Shown: piece after piece, positions 36,989 to 45,773 of the stretch
How the letters are laid out: every line of letters begins with the position of its first letter
How positions within the stretch are numbered: position 1 is the first letter of the stretch
Assembly (NCBI GenBank): GCA_964247975.1
Contig: CAXTWH010000003.1
Coordinates: 1-64,000, forward strand
From: KBS-96 sp964247975
Lineage (GTDB): Bacteria; Acidobacteriota; Terriglobia; Bryobacterales; Bryobacteraceae
DNA length: 64,000 bases
Direction: 5' to 3'
Notes under the pieces: model-generated
Told to the model about the DNA's origin: nothing
The model's database searches: none
What the model saw: only the letters and a program-made list of their open reading frames with translations
Made by a program: the position numbers and the translations under genes

Positions 36989-38474
36989 CGCTCACGTTGC
37001 CGCGCGTTCGCCCGGTTCCGCCTTTGTTTTCCGGTGTTGACGGAGTGCGTGAATCGCGCGACGCTGGTTCGTAACTAGGCTTTAAAGTAGTCAGATAAGA
37101 AACAATCGCGTCCACTTCGCCAGGATTTAGATTCTTGCCGTAAGCCGGCATATTGCCGCCGCCTTGAATAACTTGACGAACCAATTCATCGCGCGTCAAC
37201 CGAGTCGCTACCGCATCCAGTTCCGGTCCGCGCTTTCCGCCGACTCCGCCCAGGCTATGACAGTTGCGGCACTGTTTGTTTTGCAGTACAGCCGCGCCGC
37301 GCATCTCTACCGGAGTTCGTCCTTTCAATAACGTGGGTGGAATGCCGGCTGCTGTCCAGGCATCCATCTTCGGCGACCAGGGGGATGTTTCGCCCAGGTA
37401 GGAAAGCGCGCCCAAAACAGCCCCAATCAGAATCACGCTTAAAACCGCAATCGGACGCCGGCGATAGCTTTTCTCGCCCGTACCCGCGATGAAGGGCAGA
37501 ATAATCAGAAATCCCAAAACAACCGCAGGCATGACAAACAGAACAATTGCTTCTGTCCAATCCGGCAGCAGCGCAAACATCGCAAATACCGAAAGGAAAT
37601 AGAAATCAGGGCGCGGATTGGTATTCACCAAAGTCGGGTCCGGTACGCCTGCCGGACCGGCGGGGCCGAGAACCGCTGAAACCACCAGCAGCGCCACAAT
37701 TGTGCCTGCGGCAAAGATCAGATCCTTTCCAATCGCGTCCGGCACAAACGGCACGCCGGTTTTGTCAATCAACTCTTCGTAGTAAGCGTTGTAGGTAGAT
37801 TTTTCCACCAGCCTGCCGGGTTCAGGATATTCGTTGATGCCGCGAGTAAGCACCAGGCGAAGATGCATGGCGACAATGCCCAGAATAGTGCCCGGCAGAA
37901 TAAACACATGTAGCGTGAAGAACCGCGATAACGTTTCTCCGGCGATGATCGGACCTCCGAGCAACAGGTGCACCAGGCGATCTCCGATAAACGGAACACG
38001 CGCAGTAATGGATGCGCCGATGCCCAGTCCCCAATAAGCATCCTGATCAAACCGCATCACTTGGCCGGTGAAAGCCAGCGCCATCGTGCCGATCATCAGA
38101 AAAACGCCGGTAATCCAGGTCAGCTCGCGCGGATATTTGAAAGCGCCGAAAAGAAATACCTGCACTAAATGCAGCGTCATCAGCGCGACCATGAAGTTCG
38201 AGCCCCAATTGTGCAGAGCTCGTAGATACCAGCCCAGAAACTGAACGTGATTCAGGTATTGAAGGCTGTTCCATGCCTCGTTGGTGGAAGGAACGTAAAC
38301 AAAAGCCAGCAGCGTGCCGGTAACAATTTGCAGAATAAAACAAAGCAGCGTAGAACTGCCAAAGGCATACCACCAACTGCCGGAATTCGCCGGAACATGG
38401 TGGCCTGCGGTTGACGCAAAAAGCTCGGTAATATGGAGCCTTTTGTCGAGCCAATTATAAACAGACAACAGCAT
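36981..38474 (-). CDS. cytochrome b fused to cytochrome c (quinol:cytochrome c reductase)
   Basis: A 497-residue membrane subunit. The N-terminal four-helix part carries the heme b ligands H88/H102 (LHNWGSNF...LH) and H189/H204 (LHVFILP...MH). The C-terminal cytochrome-b part follows in the same chain. The Qo-site signature, PEWY in most relatives, reads PDFY at 289-292. A c-type heme motif CRNCH (402-406) with the axial-Met segment GGNMPAYGKNL completes a C-terminal cytochrome c domain. It passes electrons from quinol through heme b and the Rieske cluster to cytochrome c. It lies six bases after the Rieske gene and overlaps the CtaG fusion by eight. Confidence 0.92.
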   Translation of the reverse strand: MLLSVYNWLDKRLHITELFASTAGHHVPANSGSWWYAFGSSTLLCFILQIVTGTLLAFVYVPSTNEAWNSLQYLNHVQFLGWYLRALHNWGSNFMVALMTLHLVQVFLFGAFKYPRELTWITGVFLMIGTMALAFTGQVMRFDQDAYWGLGIGASITARVPFIGDRLVHLLLGGPIIAGETLSRFFTLHVFILPGTILGIVAMHLRLVLTRGINEYPEPGRLVEKSTYNAYYEELIDKTGVPFVPDAIGKDLIFAAGTIVALLVVSAVLGPAGPAGVPDPTLVNTNPRPDFYFLSVFAMFALLPDWTEAIVLFVMPAVVLGFLIILPFIAGTGEKSYRRRPIAVLSVILIGAVLGALSYLGETSPWSPKMDAWTAAGIPPTLLKGRTPVEMRGAAVLQNKQCRNCHSLGGVGGKRGPELDAVATRLTRDELVRQVIQGGGNMPAYGKNLNPGEVDAIVSYLTTLKPSYEPASRDSRTPSTPENKGGTGRTRGNVSGG

Positions 38475-38480
38475 TGCAGA

Positions 38481-39047
38481 TCATCCTTCTTGAGAAAGCG
38501 GCTCGGCCAGCGTAGGTAAAATACCTCCGCGTATAAATAAATTATTGTTTTCGATTTTTACGGCATATTCAAACAAGCCACGTGGAGGAGGTCCGGCGGC
38601 CCGTCCGCCGTCCTCATAGTAAACGCCGCCATGACAAGGACACATAAACAGCTTGGACTCCTGAAACCAGCGCACAGGGCAGCCGAGATGCGCGCAGTTA
38701 ATCGCGAACACCTGAAATTTTTGTTCGCTAATGCGCCGCACCCAGCACGGAATATCAGCAGTCGGGCCGTCCCAAGGACGGGTAAAAGGATTCTTAAAAG
38801 CAGCAAGCCTGGTCTGCCCGGTCGGAAACTGATTTAAGTCGCCAAGCCCAATCCATTTTTCCGGCGCGATTTGCTTGTGCGCGAATGTGGAAAATAAGTA
38901 ACCAACAATAGGAACAGCCAGCAAAGCGCCGGCGATCACATTAAACCCGACTCCGGCTTTGAATAAAAGACTGCGCCGGGTAGGAGAGTCGAAATCGGCC
39001 GGAGCCGGATGAGAATCGTGTGCGGGAACTGGCTTTTTGTCGCTCAT
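38481..39047 (-). CDS. qcrA: Rieske iron-sulfur protein
   Basis: A 188-residue subunit of the quinol:cytochrome c reductase. The start at 39047 is chosen because AGGAG precedes it and it begins right after the diheme cytochrome gene ends at 39053; a longer open frame upstream is a shadow. SPTRRSLLFKAGVGFNVIAG is a twin-arginine signal anchor, with a helix to about residue 55. The [2Fe-2S] ligands are C118 and H120 in CAHLGC and C136 and H139 in CPCHGG, with the disulfide cysteines C123 and C138. A proline-rich AGPPPRG follows, the usual hinge for the cluster fold. The gene is in the middle of the bc-caa3 operon. Confidence 0.93.
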   Translation of the reverse strand: MSDKKPVPAHDSHPAPADFDSPTRRSLLFKAGVGFNVIAGALLAVPIVGYLFSTFAHKQIAPEKWIGLGDLNQFPTGQTRLAAFKNPFTRPWDGPTADIPCWVRRISEQKFQVFAINCAHLGCPVRWFQESKLFMCPCHGGVYYEDGGRAAGPPPRGLFEYAVKIENNNLFIRGGILPTLAEPLSQEG

Positions 39048-39052
39048 TGTGT

Positions 39053-39829
39053 TTATTTCTCCTGTCTGGATTGCGCTTGGCCTTGGCCGGTTGACAACTG
39101 CGGAGCAGGCGCACGCTTTGCCGGCTGCGCTTCGGTAGTTGCTAAAGCGGCGTACTTCGGGCGTTTTTCCGCTAACCAAGCCGTTACATCCGAGATGTCC
39201 TGATCGCTCATGGGGTGGTTGGGATTCCTTTGCAGCCAATTCGGCATACCCCAATCCAGGCGTCCTACGATCATGGTAGTGCGCAGCCATTGATTGCTGG
39301 CAATGGCCAGGTAAGACGGATCCATGATTGATCCTGCCCAGCCTTTAAAATTGCCGAAGCCGTGGCACGCTAAACAGTATTTCTGATAAGCAGCTTGCCC
39401 GTGCTGTATATTGCCGGGCGGCGCATTATCCACGTTGTAGGTCGGCACTGCTGCGCCCTTAAAGTTCACTGGGCGCGCCCATTCTCGTTCAATACCATCA
39501 GCCAGCGCCGCAATCTGCTGGTCGAATAATTCCCCGCCGTGGCCTTTTGAAAATGCCGGCATGGGAGTTCCGGGTCTGCCGTTCACCAGCACATTATAAA
39601 TATCCTGCCTGCTGATCACCGCCAGATACATCGGATCATTCAATCGCGGTCCCGGTCCCTTCATGCCGTTCGGCCCATGACAACCCACGCAATTGTTTGC
39701 GTAAAGCTCATGAAAATTAGTGTTGATGGTCGCCTTGGGAACTTCATTGCCTTTCGGCTTTCCCAGGCACCCCCACAGCGAAGCTGAGCAAGCAGCGAGC
39801 AGCAGGCCCGCGCCCAAGCGAGCCTTCAT
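39053..39829 (-). CDS. diheme cytochrome c lipoprotein
   Basis: A 258-residue exported protein with a lipobox (SLWGC, C21), so probably anchored on the periplasmic face. It has two c-type heme domains: CVGCH (47-51) with the Met region TPMPAFSK, and CLACH (152-156) with GRLDWGMPNWL. The C-terminus is proline- and Gln-rich. The placement between the oxidase subunits and the Rieske protein suggests that it is the cytochrome c1-like electron-transfer link to the caa3 oxidase. It overlaps the end of the upstream membrane protein by four bases and is followed after six bases by the Rieske gene. Confidence 0.9.
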   Translation of the reverse strand: MKARLGAGLLLAACSASLWGCLGKPKGNEVPKATINTNFHELYANNCVGCHGPNGMKGPGPRLNDPMYLAVISRQDIYNVLVNGRPGTPMPAFSKGHGGELFDQQIAALADGIEREWARPVNFKGAAVPTYNVDNAPPGNIQHGQAAYQKYCLACHGFGNFKGWAGSIMDPSYLAIASNQWLRTTMIVGRLDWGMPNWLQRNPNHPMSDQDISDVTAWLAEKRPKYAALATTEAQPAKRAPAPQLSTGQGQAQSRQEK

Positions 39830-40695
39830 TTGTTTTCCCCATCGTCAGATAGGCCACGACCGTACCCGCCCTCGATTGCAGCGCGTTCCAGAAACGGCAA
39901 ATCCGCCATATTGTCGATACGCTGCGTTTTCGCGGCAATAAAACCAGCAACTGCTCCGAAACCTAATTGGCAGAAAACAAACCAAGGCCAATTCACGCGT
40001 TCGCTCAAGACCGGGTTGGTCAAATTCAAAGTGGCCGCCAACAGACCGCTCCAGAATAAAGGCACTGCAATGCCGGCCCAGATCGGAGCATGTCTGGGGA
40101 ACATCGGCAGCGTTACCGCATAAAGCACGCCCACCAGAATCGAAATTAGAACATGCGCGATTGAAGCAATACCGAAAGCAGCAGGTTTAAAAGTGCGCAG
40201 GGCTTCTACGCTGGAGCCGGAAATTGAGGGCAGCACCATGGCAGCCAAAAGGTTGATCGGATACCAAAGACTATGCTGCGCCACTAATCCGTATAAGCAG
40301 GCTAATCCCGCCATTGCTACCGCGCCTCCCAAGCCGCCCCAAACGCCGGCCATGTAAGGATGAATGGTTTCCGGAACGCGCCTTCGCTGGCGATGCTGAG
40401 TCGCATTAATTTTAATTGTGGCAATGGATCGTCCGGCGGTGCTGACCGGCAAAGGCCGATCCCGCAAAGCAACAAGCGGAACCCACTCGTGTTCTTCCGT
40501 GGGAATCACTTGCTGCCACCAGCCGACAATCGCCCGTAGCGTGAGAATCAATCCCACCACGCTCAGCGAAACATGCGTGACCACTCCGGCAGCCATTAAA
40601 GTAATGCCGAAAGCCATTGTCATCGGCCACGCGGAAGGCGCGGGCATCTGTATGGAATCTTTTTCCGAATGTTCGTGATCGTGATCGTTAGCCAT
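39826..40695 (-). CDS. polytopic membrane protein of the bc-caa3 operon
   Basis: A 289-residue protein from the ATG at 40695, two bases after the stop of ctaE. The N-terminus is rich in His and Asp (ANDHDHEHSEKD), which could bind metal. Two helices follow (PSAWPMTMAFGITLMAAGVV onward to about residue 55), then a cytosolic or periplasmic loop with arginines (HRQRRRVPET), and at least four more helices to GAVAGFIAAK, plus a charged tail. The first part resembles a cytochrome oxidase subunit IV/small subunit; the second I do not recognise. Position in the operon supports a role in the oxidase or its assembly. It overlaps the diheme cytochrome gene by four bases. Confidence 0.6.
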   Translation of the reverse strand: MANDHDHEHSEKDSIQMPAPSAWPMTMAFGITLMAAGVVTHVSLSVVGLILTLRAIVGWWQQVIPTEEHEWVPLVALRDRPLPVSTAGRSIATIKINATQHRQRRRVPETIHPYMAGVWGGLGGAVAMAGLACLYGLVAQHSLWYPINLLAAMVLPSISGSSVEALRTFKPAAFGIASIAHVLISILVGVLYAVTLPMFPRHAPIWAGIAVPLFWSGLLAATLNLTNPVLSERVNWPWFVFCQLGFGAVAGFIAAKTQRIDNMADLPFLERAAIEGGYGRGLSDDGENK

Positions 40696-40697
40696 AA

Positions 40698-41291
40698 CTA
40701 TCTTCCAATGATGTAAACCACGGTGAGAACTACCACCCAAATGGCATCCACAAAATGCCAGTACCAGGAAAGAAAGGTAATGCGGCGGGTTTGCGTATGC
40801 GCCGGAAAGCCTCCCATCGCGGCGAGGAAAACTACCAACAGGAACACCAGTCCTACAATCACGTGGCTGGCATGAAGACCAACCAGCATATAGAACGTGG
40901 TGCCAAATAAATTTGTGCTGATGGTCAGGTTCTTCTCATGAATCAGTTCGCGCCATTCCAGCCCGGTTTGGCGCAGAAATTCAAGACCAAGCAGAATGGT
41001 TGCGCCCCACCAGATTTTGAACATCCTGATATTTAGATGCTGCAAAGCGTGCTCAGCCATAACAATTGTTCCGCTGCTCGAAAACAAACAGATGGAAGCC
41101 CAAATGGGAATGGAAAGAACATCCTTCGGGTACGGACCTGTCAGGCTTTTGCCAATATAAAACAGGTAAGCCACAACAAAGATCGCAAACAAGGCGGTTT
41201 CGGTAATAATCAGCGAGACAATTCCGACAACGCCGCGATCCGGCAGATTCCATTCCTGTATTTCATGAGGTGTTGTAGTCGCGGTGGCCAT
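40698..41291 (-). CDS. ctaE: cytochrome c oxidase subunit III
   Basis: A 197-residue membrane protein with five predicted helices, the short bacterial type of subunit III. Conserved pieces are EWNLPDRGVVGIVSLIITET (start), ASICLFSSSGTIVMAEHAL, LLGLEFLRQTGLEWRELIHE, FYMLVGLHASHVIVGLVFL and SWYWHFVDAIWVVVLTVVYI. It lies three bases after ctaD. Its role is to stabilise subunit I of the heme-copper oxidase. Confidence 0.93.
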   Translation of the reverse strand: MATATTTPHEIQEWNLPDRGVVGIVSLIITETALFAIFVVAYLFYIGKSLTGPYPKDVLSIPIWASICLFSSSGTIVMAEHALQHLNIRMFKIWWGATILLGLEFLRQTGLEWRELIHEKNLTISTNLFGTTFYMLVGLHASHVIVGLVFLLVVFLAAMGGFPAHTQTRRITFLSWYWHFVDAIWVVVLTVVYIIGR

Positions 41292-41294
41292 AAA

Positions 41295-42974
41295 CTATTC
41301 GTACTTCCAATCCGGGTCTTCCGGATGCTTCAAATCCCAAAGAGGGCGCGCGCTCTGCACGGCAGGCAGAGTTTCAAAATTGTATTCCGGCGGCGGCGAA
41401 GTGGTGGCCCATTCCAGGGTCCAGGCATCCCACGGGTCATCTCCCGCCTTAGCCCCATTCGATAGAGAGCGGACAATGTTCCAAAGGAAAATGGCAATGC
41501 CTGCCGCTTGGAAAATCACTCCAAGCGAAGACATCATGTTCCAAAGCTCCCAACCTCGTCCGGGAGCGTACGTGTAGATTCGGCGCGGCATACCCAAAAT
41601 GCCGAGAAAATGCTGCGGAATGAAAGTAATGTTCAAGCCGATGATGAATAGCCAGAAGTGCCACTTGCCCCATTTCTCATCCAACATGCGGCCGGTAACT
41701 TTCGGAAACCAATAGTAAATTGCTCCGAAAATAGCAGTCAGGAATCCGGCCACCAGCGTGAAATGGAAGTGAGCCACTACGAAATAAGAATCCGTAAGCT
41801 GCCAATCAAACGGTGCAATACCAAGCATCACTCCCGTTAAACCGGCAATCAGGAATTGAAAGATAAACGCGGTGCAGAATAGCATCGGCGTATCGAACTT
41901 AATCTTGCCGCCGTACATGGTGGCGATCCAGTTAAAAATCTTGATGCCGGTCGGCACTGACACCAGCAGCGTTGAAGTGGCAAAGAAGATATTAGCCAGC
42001 GACGTTAAACCGACAGCAAACATATGATGCGCCCACACCCCGGTGCTGATGAAGCCGATCGCCACCAGCGCGCCCACCATCGCGGGTCGGCCAAACGCGG
42101 GTTTGCGCGAAAATACAGGCACAATTTCATTTAACGCGGCGAAAGCGGGAAAAATCAGGATGTAAACTTCGGGATGTCCGAAGATCCAGAAAAAATGCTG
42201 CCACAGAATGGCTGAACCACCCCGCTGCGTGTCAAAAAACGCTGCGCCCAGATAGCGATCGGATAGCAGCATCAACTGAGCTGCTGTCAGCGGCGGCAAA
42301 GCAATGATGATGAGCCAGGAATCCACCAGCATCGTCCACACAAACAAGGGCATTCGCGATAAAGTCATGCCTTTGCAGCGCATAGAGAAGGTGGTGGCAA
42401 TCACATTGATGGCGCTGGCAAGGCTTCCGATGCCGCTCACCATGATGCCGAAGATCCAGTAATCGGTAGCCGCTCCCCGCGAAAACGCTTTGTCGGTTAA
42501 CGGAGCGTAGGCAAACCACCCTGCATCAGGCGCCGATCCTGCGCCGCTTAATCCGCCGCCGCCCAGATAACTGAAATACAAAAGAATGCCGCCGAATAAA
42601 AAGATCCAGAAGCCAAAGGCGTTCAAGCGGGGAAACGCCATGTCGCGCGCGCCGATCATCAGCGGAACCAGATAATTTGCCATTCCAGCCAGAATCGGCA
42701 TTCCTACCAGAAACACCATCGTTGTTCCGTGCATGGTGAAGATGCGGTTATAAGTGTCGGGCGCAACAAAACTGTTAGCGGGTATAGCTAGCTGGATGCG
42801 GATCACGGCGGCGTCTAGCCCCGCTACGATGAAAAAGAACAGACCCGCCAGGATATACATTACGCCCAGGCGCTTATGATCGACCGTGGTGATCCAGCTA
42901 TGCAGGAGCTCGGTCACCAGAAATTCTCGCGGCCGTTGCCGCGGCTGTTCAAGCGGGTAATCTACGGTTGCCAA
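41295..42974 (-). CDS. ctaD: cytochrome c oxidase subunit I (A1-type heme-copper oxidase)
   Basis: A 559-residue subunit with about twelve helices. Heme a and a3 ligands are H82 (MHGTTMVF) and H402/H404 (VAHFHF). CuB ligands are H267 (GHPEVY), H316 and H317 (WAHHMF). Y271 is at the cross-link position of the active-site tyrosine. The Glu in FGHPEVY (E269) marks the A1 group and the D-channel end. It reduces oxygen to water and pumps protons. It lies between ctaC (11 bases upstream) and ctaE. Confidence 0.96.
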   Translation of the reverse strand: MATVDYPLEQPRQRPREFLVTELLHSWITTVDHKRLGVMYILAGLFFFIVAGLDAAVIRIQLAIPANSFVAPDTYNRIFTMHGTTMVFLVGMPILAGMANYLVPLMIGARDMAFPRLNAFGFWIFLFGGILLYFSYLGGGGLSGAGSAPDAGWFAYAPLTDKAFSRGAATDYWIFGIMVSGIGSLASAINVIATTFSMRCKGMTLSRMPLFVWTMLVDSWLIIIALPPLTAAQLMLLSDRYLGAAFFDTQRGGSAILWQHFFWIFGHPEVYILIFPAFAALNEIVPVFSRKPAFGRPAMVGALVAIGFISTGVWAHHMFAVGLTSLANIFFATSTLLVSVPTGIKIFNWIATMYGGKIKFDTPMLFCTAFIFQFLIAGLTGVMLGIAPFDWQLTDSYFVVAHFHFTLVAGFLTAIFGAIYYWFPKVTGRMLDEKWGKWHFWLFIIGLNITFIPQHFLGILGMPRRIYTYAPGRGWELWNMMSSLGVIFQAAGIAIFLWNIVRSLSNGAKAGDDPWDAWTLEWATTSPPPEYNFETLPAVQSARPLWDLKHPEDPDWKYE

Positions 42975-42985
42975 TCTAATCCCCT

Positions 42986-43999
42986 TTATTTCAACGTCAC
43001 CAAATAGGCCACAACGGCATCAAGCTGCGCGTCGCTTAATAACATGCTCGGCATCTGGCAGCCCGGCTTCACCGTTTGCGGATCTTTAATCCAGGCTCGA
43101 AGCTCTTTCGCGTTGTTTTCCACCATCCCCGAAGCGATTGTTCGGCGGCTCATCAGATGAGTCAGATCCGGCCCGAACTTGCCGGCTGCCGAAGTGCCCC
43201 GGACGCTATGGCAGTTCACGCACGACAAAGATTCAAAGGTTTGCCGCTGTTCGCTCACCGCAGCATCGTTCGCTGCCAACTGCTTTTCTGAATCCACCCA
43301 TTTTGCAAACTCATCTTTTGGATGAACAACCACCCGGATCAGCATGTTGGCATGTTGTGTGCCGCAGTATTCCGCGCAGTTTCCTAAGTAAGTTCCGGTT
43401 TGTTTCGGGTCCATCCACAGCGTATTGATGCGATTGGGTACCGCATCCCATTTCCCGGCTAACCGTGGCACCCAGAAATCGTGAATCACGTCGGAAGAAG
43501 TAAGCTGCAAAAAAGTAGGCTGCTTTCCATCCTGCGTTTCCGGGATGTTTAACTCGTTGGCGGTGATGATTCCCAGTTCAGGATATTGGATTTCCCACCA
43601 CCACTGATGCCCGATAATGGTAGCGCGCACGGCTGCTTTGGGAGGGGTAGCGTTTTGAACGCTAGCCACGACGCGCGCAGTCACCATGATTAAAACAAAA
43701 ACAATCAACAGCGGAATCACCGTCCAGGCTGCTTCAATCTGATTACTGCCGAACACCTGGGGCGGTTCTTCCAAATCGTGCGTTTTGCGGCTGCGGAAAC
43801 GGATAACCGTATAAGCAAGCAGCGCGGAAACAATCACAAAAATAGCGGCGCAAACCATCAAAGCCAAAGTGGCGATATTGAGAATGTCATGCCCTGGCGT
43901 AGAAATCGGTTGGAAAATGTTTCCAACCGGGTACTTATCGGTACTGGCGGCCTGGAGTGTTGCCGTTAGTAAATACAACGCACATAAAAAACGCGCCAT
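42986..43999 (-). CDS. ctaC: cytochrome c oxidase subunit II fused to cytochrome c (caa3 type)
   Basis: A 337-residue subunit with a signal sequence, two helices (about 40-68 and 90-112) and the cupredoxin domain. The CuA ligands are H173, C208, C212, H216 and M219 (GNCAEYCGTQHANM), with the aromatic GHQWWWEIQYP strip. A C-terminal cytochrome c with CVNCH (260-264) and GCQMPSMLLSD identifies the caa3 type. It is the first gene of the operon, with an AGGA ten bases before its ATG. Electrons from the bc part would enter through this heme and CuA. Confidence 0.96.
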   Translation of the reverse strand: MARFLCALYLLTATLQAASTDKYPVGNIFQPISTPGHDILNIATLALMVCAAIFVIVSALLAYTVIRFRSRKTHDLEEPPQVFGSNQIEAAWTVIPLLIVFVLIMVTARVVASVQNATPPKAAVRATIIGHQWWWEIQYPELGIITANELNIPETQDGKQPTFLQLTSSDVIHDFWVPRLAGKWDAVPNRINTLWMDPKQTGTYLGNCAEYCGTQHANMLIRVVVHPKDEFAKWVDSEKQLAANDAAVSEQRQTFESLSCVNCHSVRGTSAAGKFGPDLTHLMSRRTIASGMVENNAKELRAWIKDPQTVKPGCQMPSMLLSDAQLDAVVAYLVTLK

Positions 44000-44192
44000 T
44001 GTCAGTGTCCTGTTGCTTACCTTTCATTCTGCCTTGGAGCTGAAATCGTTTTTGCTCCACTGAATAAGTTCACAAAATGTGTTGATTGGATGTAAATTTT
44101 CCTGTCTGCCGCGAATATTGGATGCGTTCAAATCTAAGTTAATCGCGTTTAATTTGATCCGGTCAAGAGGTAGCATTACGAACATTGTTACT

Positions 44193-45041
44193 ATGCACTA
44201 CTTTCTTAGGCGAAGCGCAGATTCTTGCTTGATAGGCTGGGATGTGCCAAACAATCCTGTCCGAAAAAGCGTAATCAACAGTGTAGCGGCTTTACTTCCA
44301 CTGGGTGTGTTTTTGGGTTTGTGGCAGAACGTCGCGGCGCAGGATAAAGCTTACACGCAGTCCTACCACATCGTTCATCAATACCCGCACGACCCGGACG
44401 CTTTCACGCAAGGTTTGATTTATGAAAACGGCTACCTTTTTGAAAGCACCGGCTTGGAAGGGCATTCTTCGCTGCGCCGCGTGGATCTGCAAACCGGCAA
44501 TGTGGCGCAGATATATCGGCTGCCGGACAATATTTTCGCTGAGGGATTAACAGACTGGAACCATGATCTCATTCAAATCACGTGGCTTTCGCATGTCGGC
44601 TTTGTTTATGACCGATCCACTTTCAAAAAAGTAAAAGAATTCCATTATGAGGGCGAAGGCTGGGGTTTAACTCACGACAACAAACAGTTGATTATGAGCG
44701 ATGGCTCTGATACATTGCGCTTTTTGAATCCGGTTAATTTTGCCTCGGTCAGAAGTTTAAAAATTGCCGATGGAACTGAACCGGTCACGTATCTGAATGA
44801 GTTGGAATACAGAAAAGGCGAGATACTCGCCAACGTATGGCAAACAGATCGGATTGCTCGCATCTCGCCCGTAACCGGGAAAGTTTTAGGCTGGATTAAT
44901 CTCGAAGGAATACTGAATCCTACGGACCGGATAATCAGAAAAACTGATGTTCTCAACGGAATCGCTTACGACGCGGCCCATGACAGATTATTTGTCACGG
45001 GCAAGCTATGGCCTAGAATCTTTGAAATTCAACTGCAATAA
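44193..45041 (+). CDS. glutaminyl-peptide cyclotransferase (beta-propeller type)
   Basis: An exported enzyme of the plant/bacterial five-bladed-propeller glutaminyl cyclase family, which turns N-terminal Gln into pyroglutamate. Conserved parts are HQYPHDPDAFTQGLIYENGY, FAEGLTDWNHDLIQITWLSH, YEGEGWGLTHDNKQLIMSDG, YLNELEYRKGEILANVWQTD and FVTGKLWPRIFEIQL. The start is uncertain: the frame is open to 44079, ATG 44193 is used here, and a GTG at 44244 would place the signal peptide (VAALLPLGVFLGLWQNVAAQ) nearer the N-terminus. It is divergent from the caa3 operon. Confidence 0.85.
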   Translation: MHYFLRRSADSCLIGWDVPNNPVRKSVINSVAALLPLGVFLGLWQNVAAQDKAYTQSYHIVHQYPHDPDAFTQGLIYENGYLFESTGLEGHSSLRRVDLQTGNVAQIYRLPDNIFAEGLTDWNHDLIQITWLSHVGFVYDRSTFKKVKEFHYEGEGWGLTHDNKQLIMSDGSDTLRFLNPVNFASVRSLKIADGTEPVTYLNELEYRKGEILANVWQTDRIARISPVTGKVLGWINLEGILNPTDRIIRKTDVLNGIAYDAAHDRLFVTGKLWPRIFEIQLQ

Positions 45042-45052
45042 AACAGCCGCGC

Positions 45053-45763
45053 TTAATTTCGCGGTGGAGGCACATAAAGTTGAACACTGCTTTTATCCGC
45101 CGCATATTGCAATTCGTATACTCCGGAGCTTCGTTTGGAAGGCGCAGGGAAATAAAGATAACCAGCGACTGGAGTTGTAATGGTCCCGTCCGGCAAAGAT
45201 TTATCCGTTAATTCACTAGCCATCACAGCGCGGTCGCGGTCAGTCGATCCAGGAGCTGGATATGGATACGGCGAAGCAGCGCCGCCCACTCCGACACCCA
45301 CGCCGGCTTGCGTATCCCAGCCATGAACGCGCCGGCCATCCGGCGTGGTTCCGCTTTCATATCCTATGCCTGCCGTAGGATAAATTGTCACATCCGAGCG
45401 TGATGGGGTTTGCGGCGTGTTTTTGCGCTGAAGTACGCCCGCAACTACGTCTGGCGATACCGGACGGATGACATCGCCCGCGCTGCCGATGCGCAGAAAG
45501 AAACTACCATGATCCAGTTGTAAACTGCCGTCCTTGCCTGGATACACGGCCACTTCCAGAACAATGTATCTGGATGCTAAATTGCTGGCAAAGGTTTTGC
45601 GAATCTGTTCTTTTGAAAGAGAAGCGGCGGCGTAAGTGGAACCGGCGGACTGTTCATGAGCCGGGTAATCCTGGGGACTCGGCCTGGGATGTAAACCTTG
45701 TGCGCCGGCGCTCAGCCCAAGTATCAGCACAGCAAATAAGGAAGGAAAGAGTTGGTAGCGCAT
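45053..45763 (-). CDS. secreted protein of unknown function
   Basis: A 236-residue protein with a signal peptide (LFAVLILGLSAGAQ). Residues about 50-115 form a beta-rich region (RYIVLEVAVYPGKDGSLQLD, GSFFLRIGSAGDVIRPVSPD), followed by a Gly/Pro-rich linker with GVGVGVGGAASPYPYPAPG and a last part with VAGYLYFPAP and YELQYAADKSSVQLYVPPP. I do not recognise a family. It lies ten bases after the PEGA-type gene on the same strand and both are exported, so they may be an operon. Convergent with the glutaminyl cyclase gene, 11 bases apart. Confidence 0.65.
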   Translation of the reverse strand: MRYQLFPSLFAVLILGLSAGAQGLHPRPSPQDYPAHEQSAGSTYAAASLSKEQIRKTFASNLASRYIVLEVAVYPGKDGSLQLDHGSFFLRIGSAGDVIRPVSPDVVAGVLQRKNTPQTPSRSDVTIYPTAGIGYESGTTPDGRRVHGWDTQAGVGVGVGGAASPYPYPAPGSTDRDRAVMASELTDKSLPDGTITTPVAGYLYFPAPSKRSSGVYELQYAADKSSVQLYVPPPRN

Positions 45764-45773
45764 ATGAACCGCC

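Noticed and set aside
39047..39290. A longer Rieske protein starting at 39290
   Set aside because: The extension lies within the diheme cytochrome gene in another frame; the ATG at 39047 has a ribosome site and a twin-arginine signal after it.
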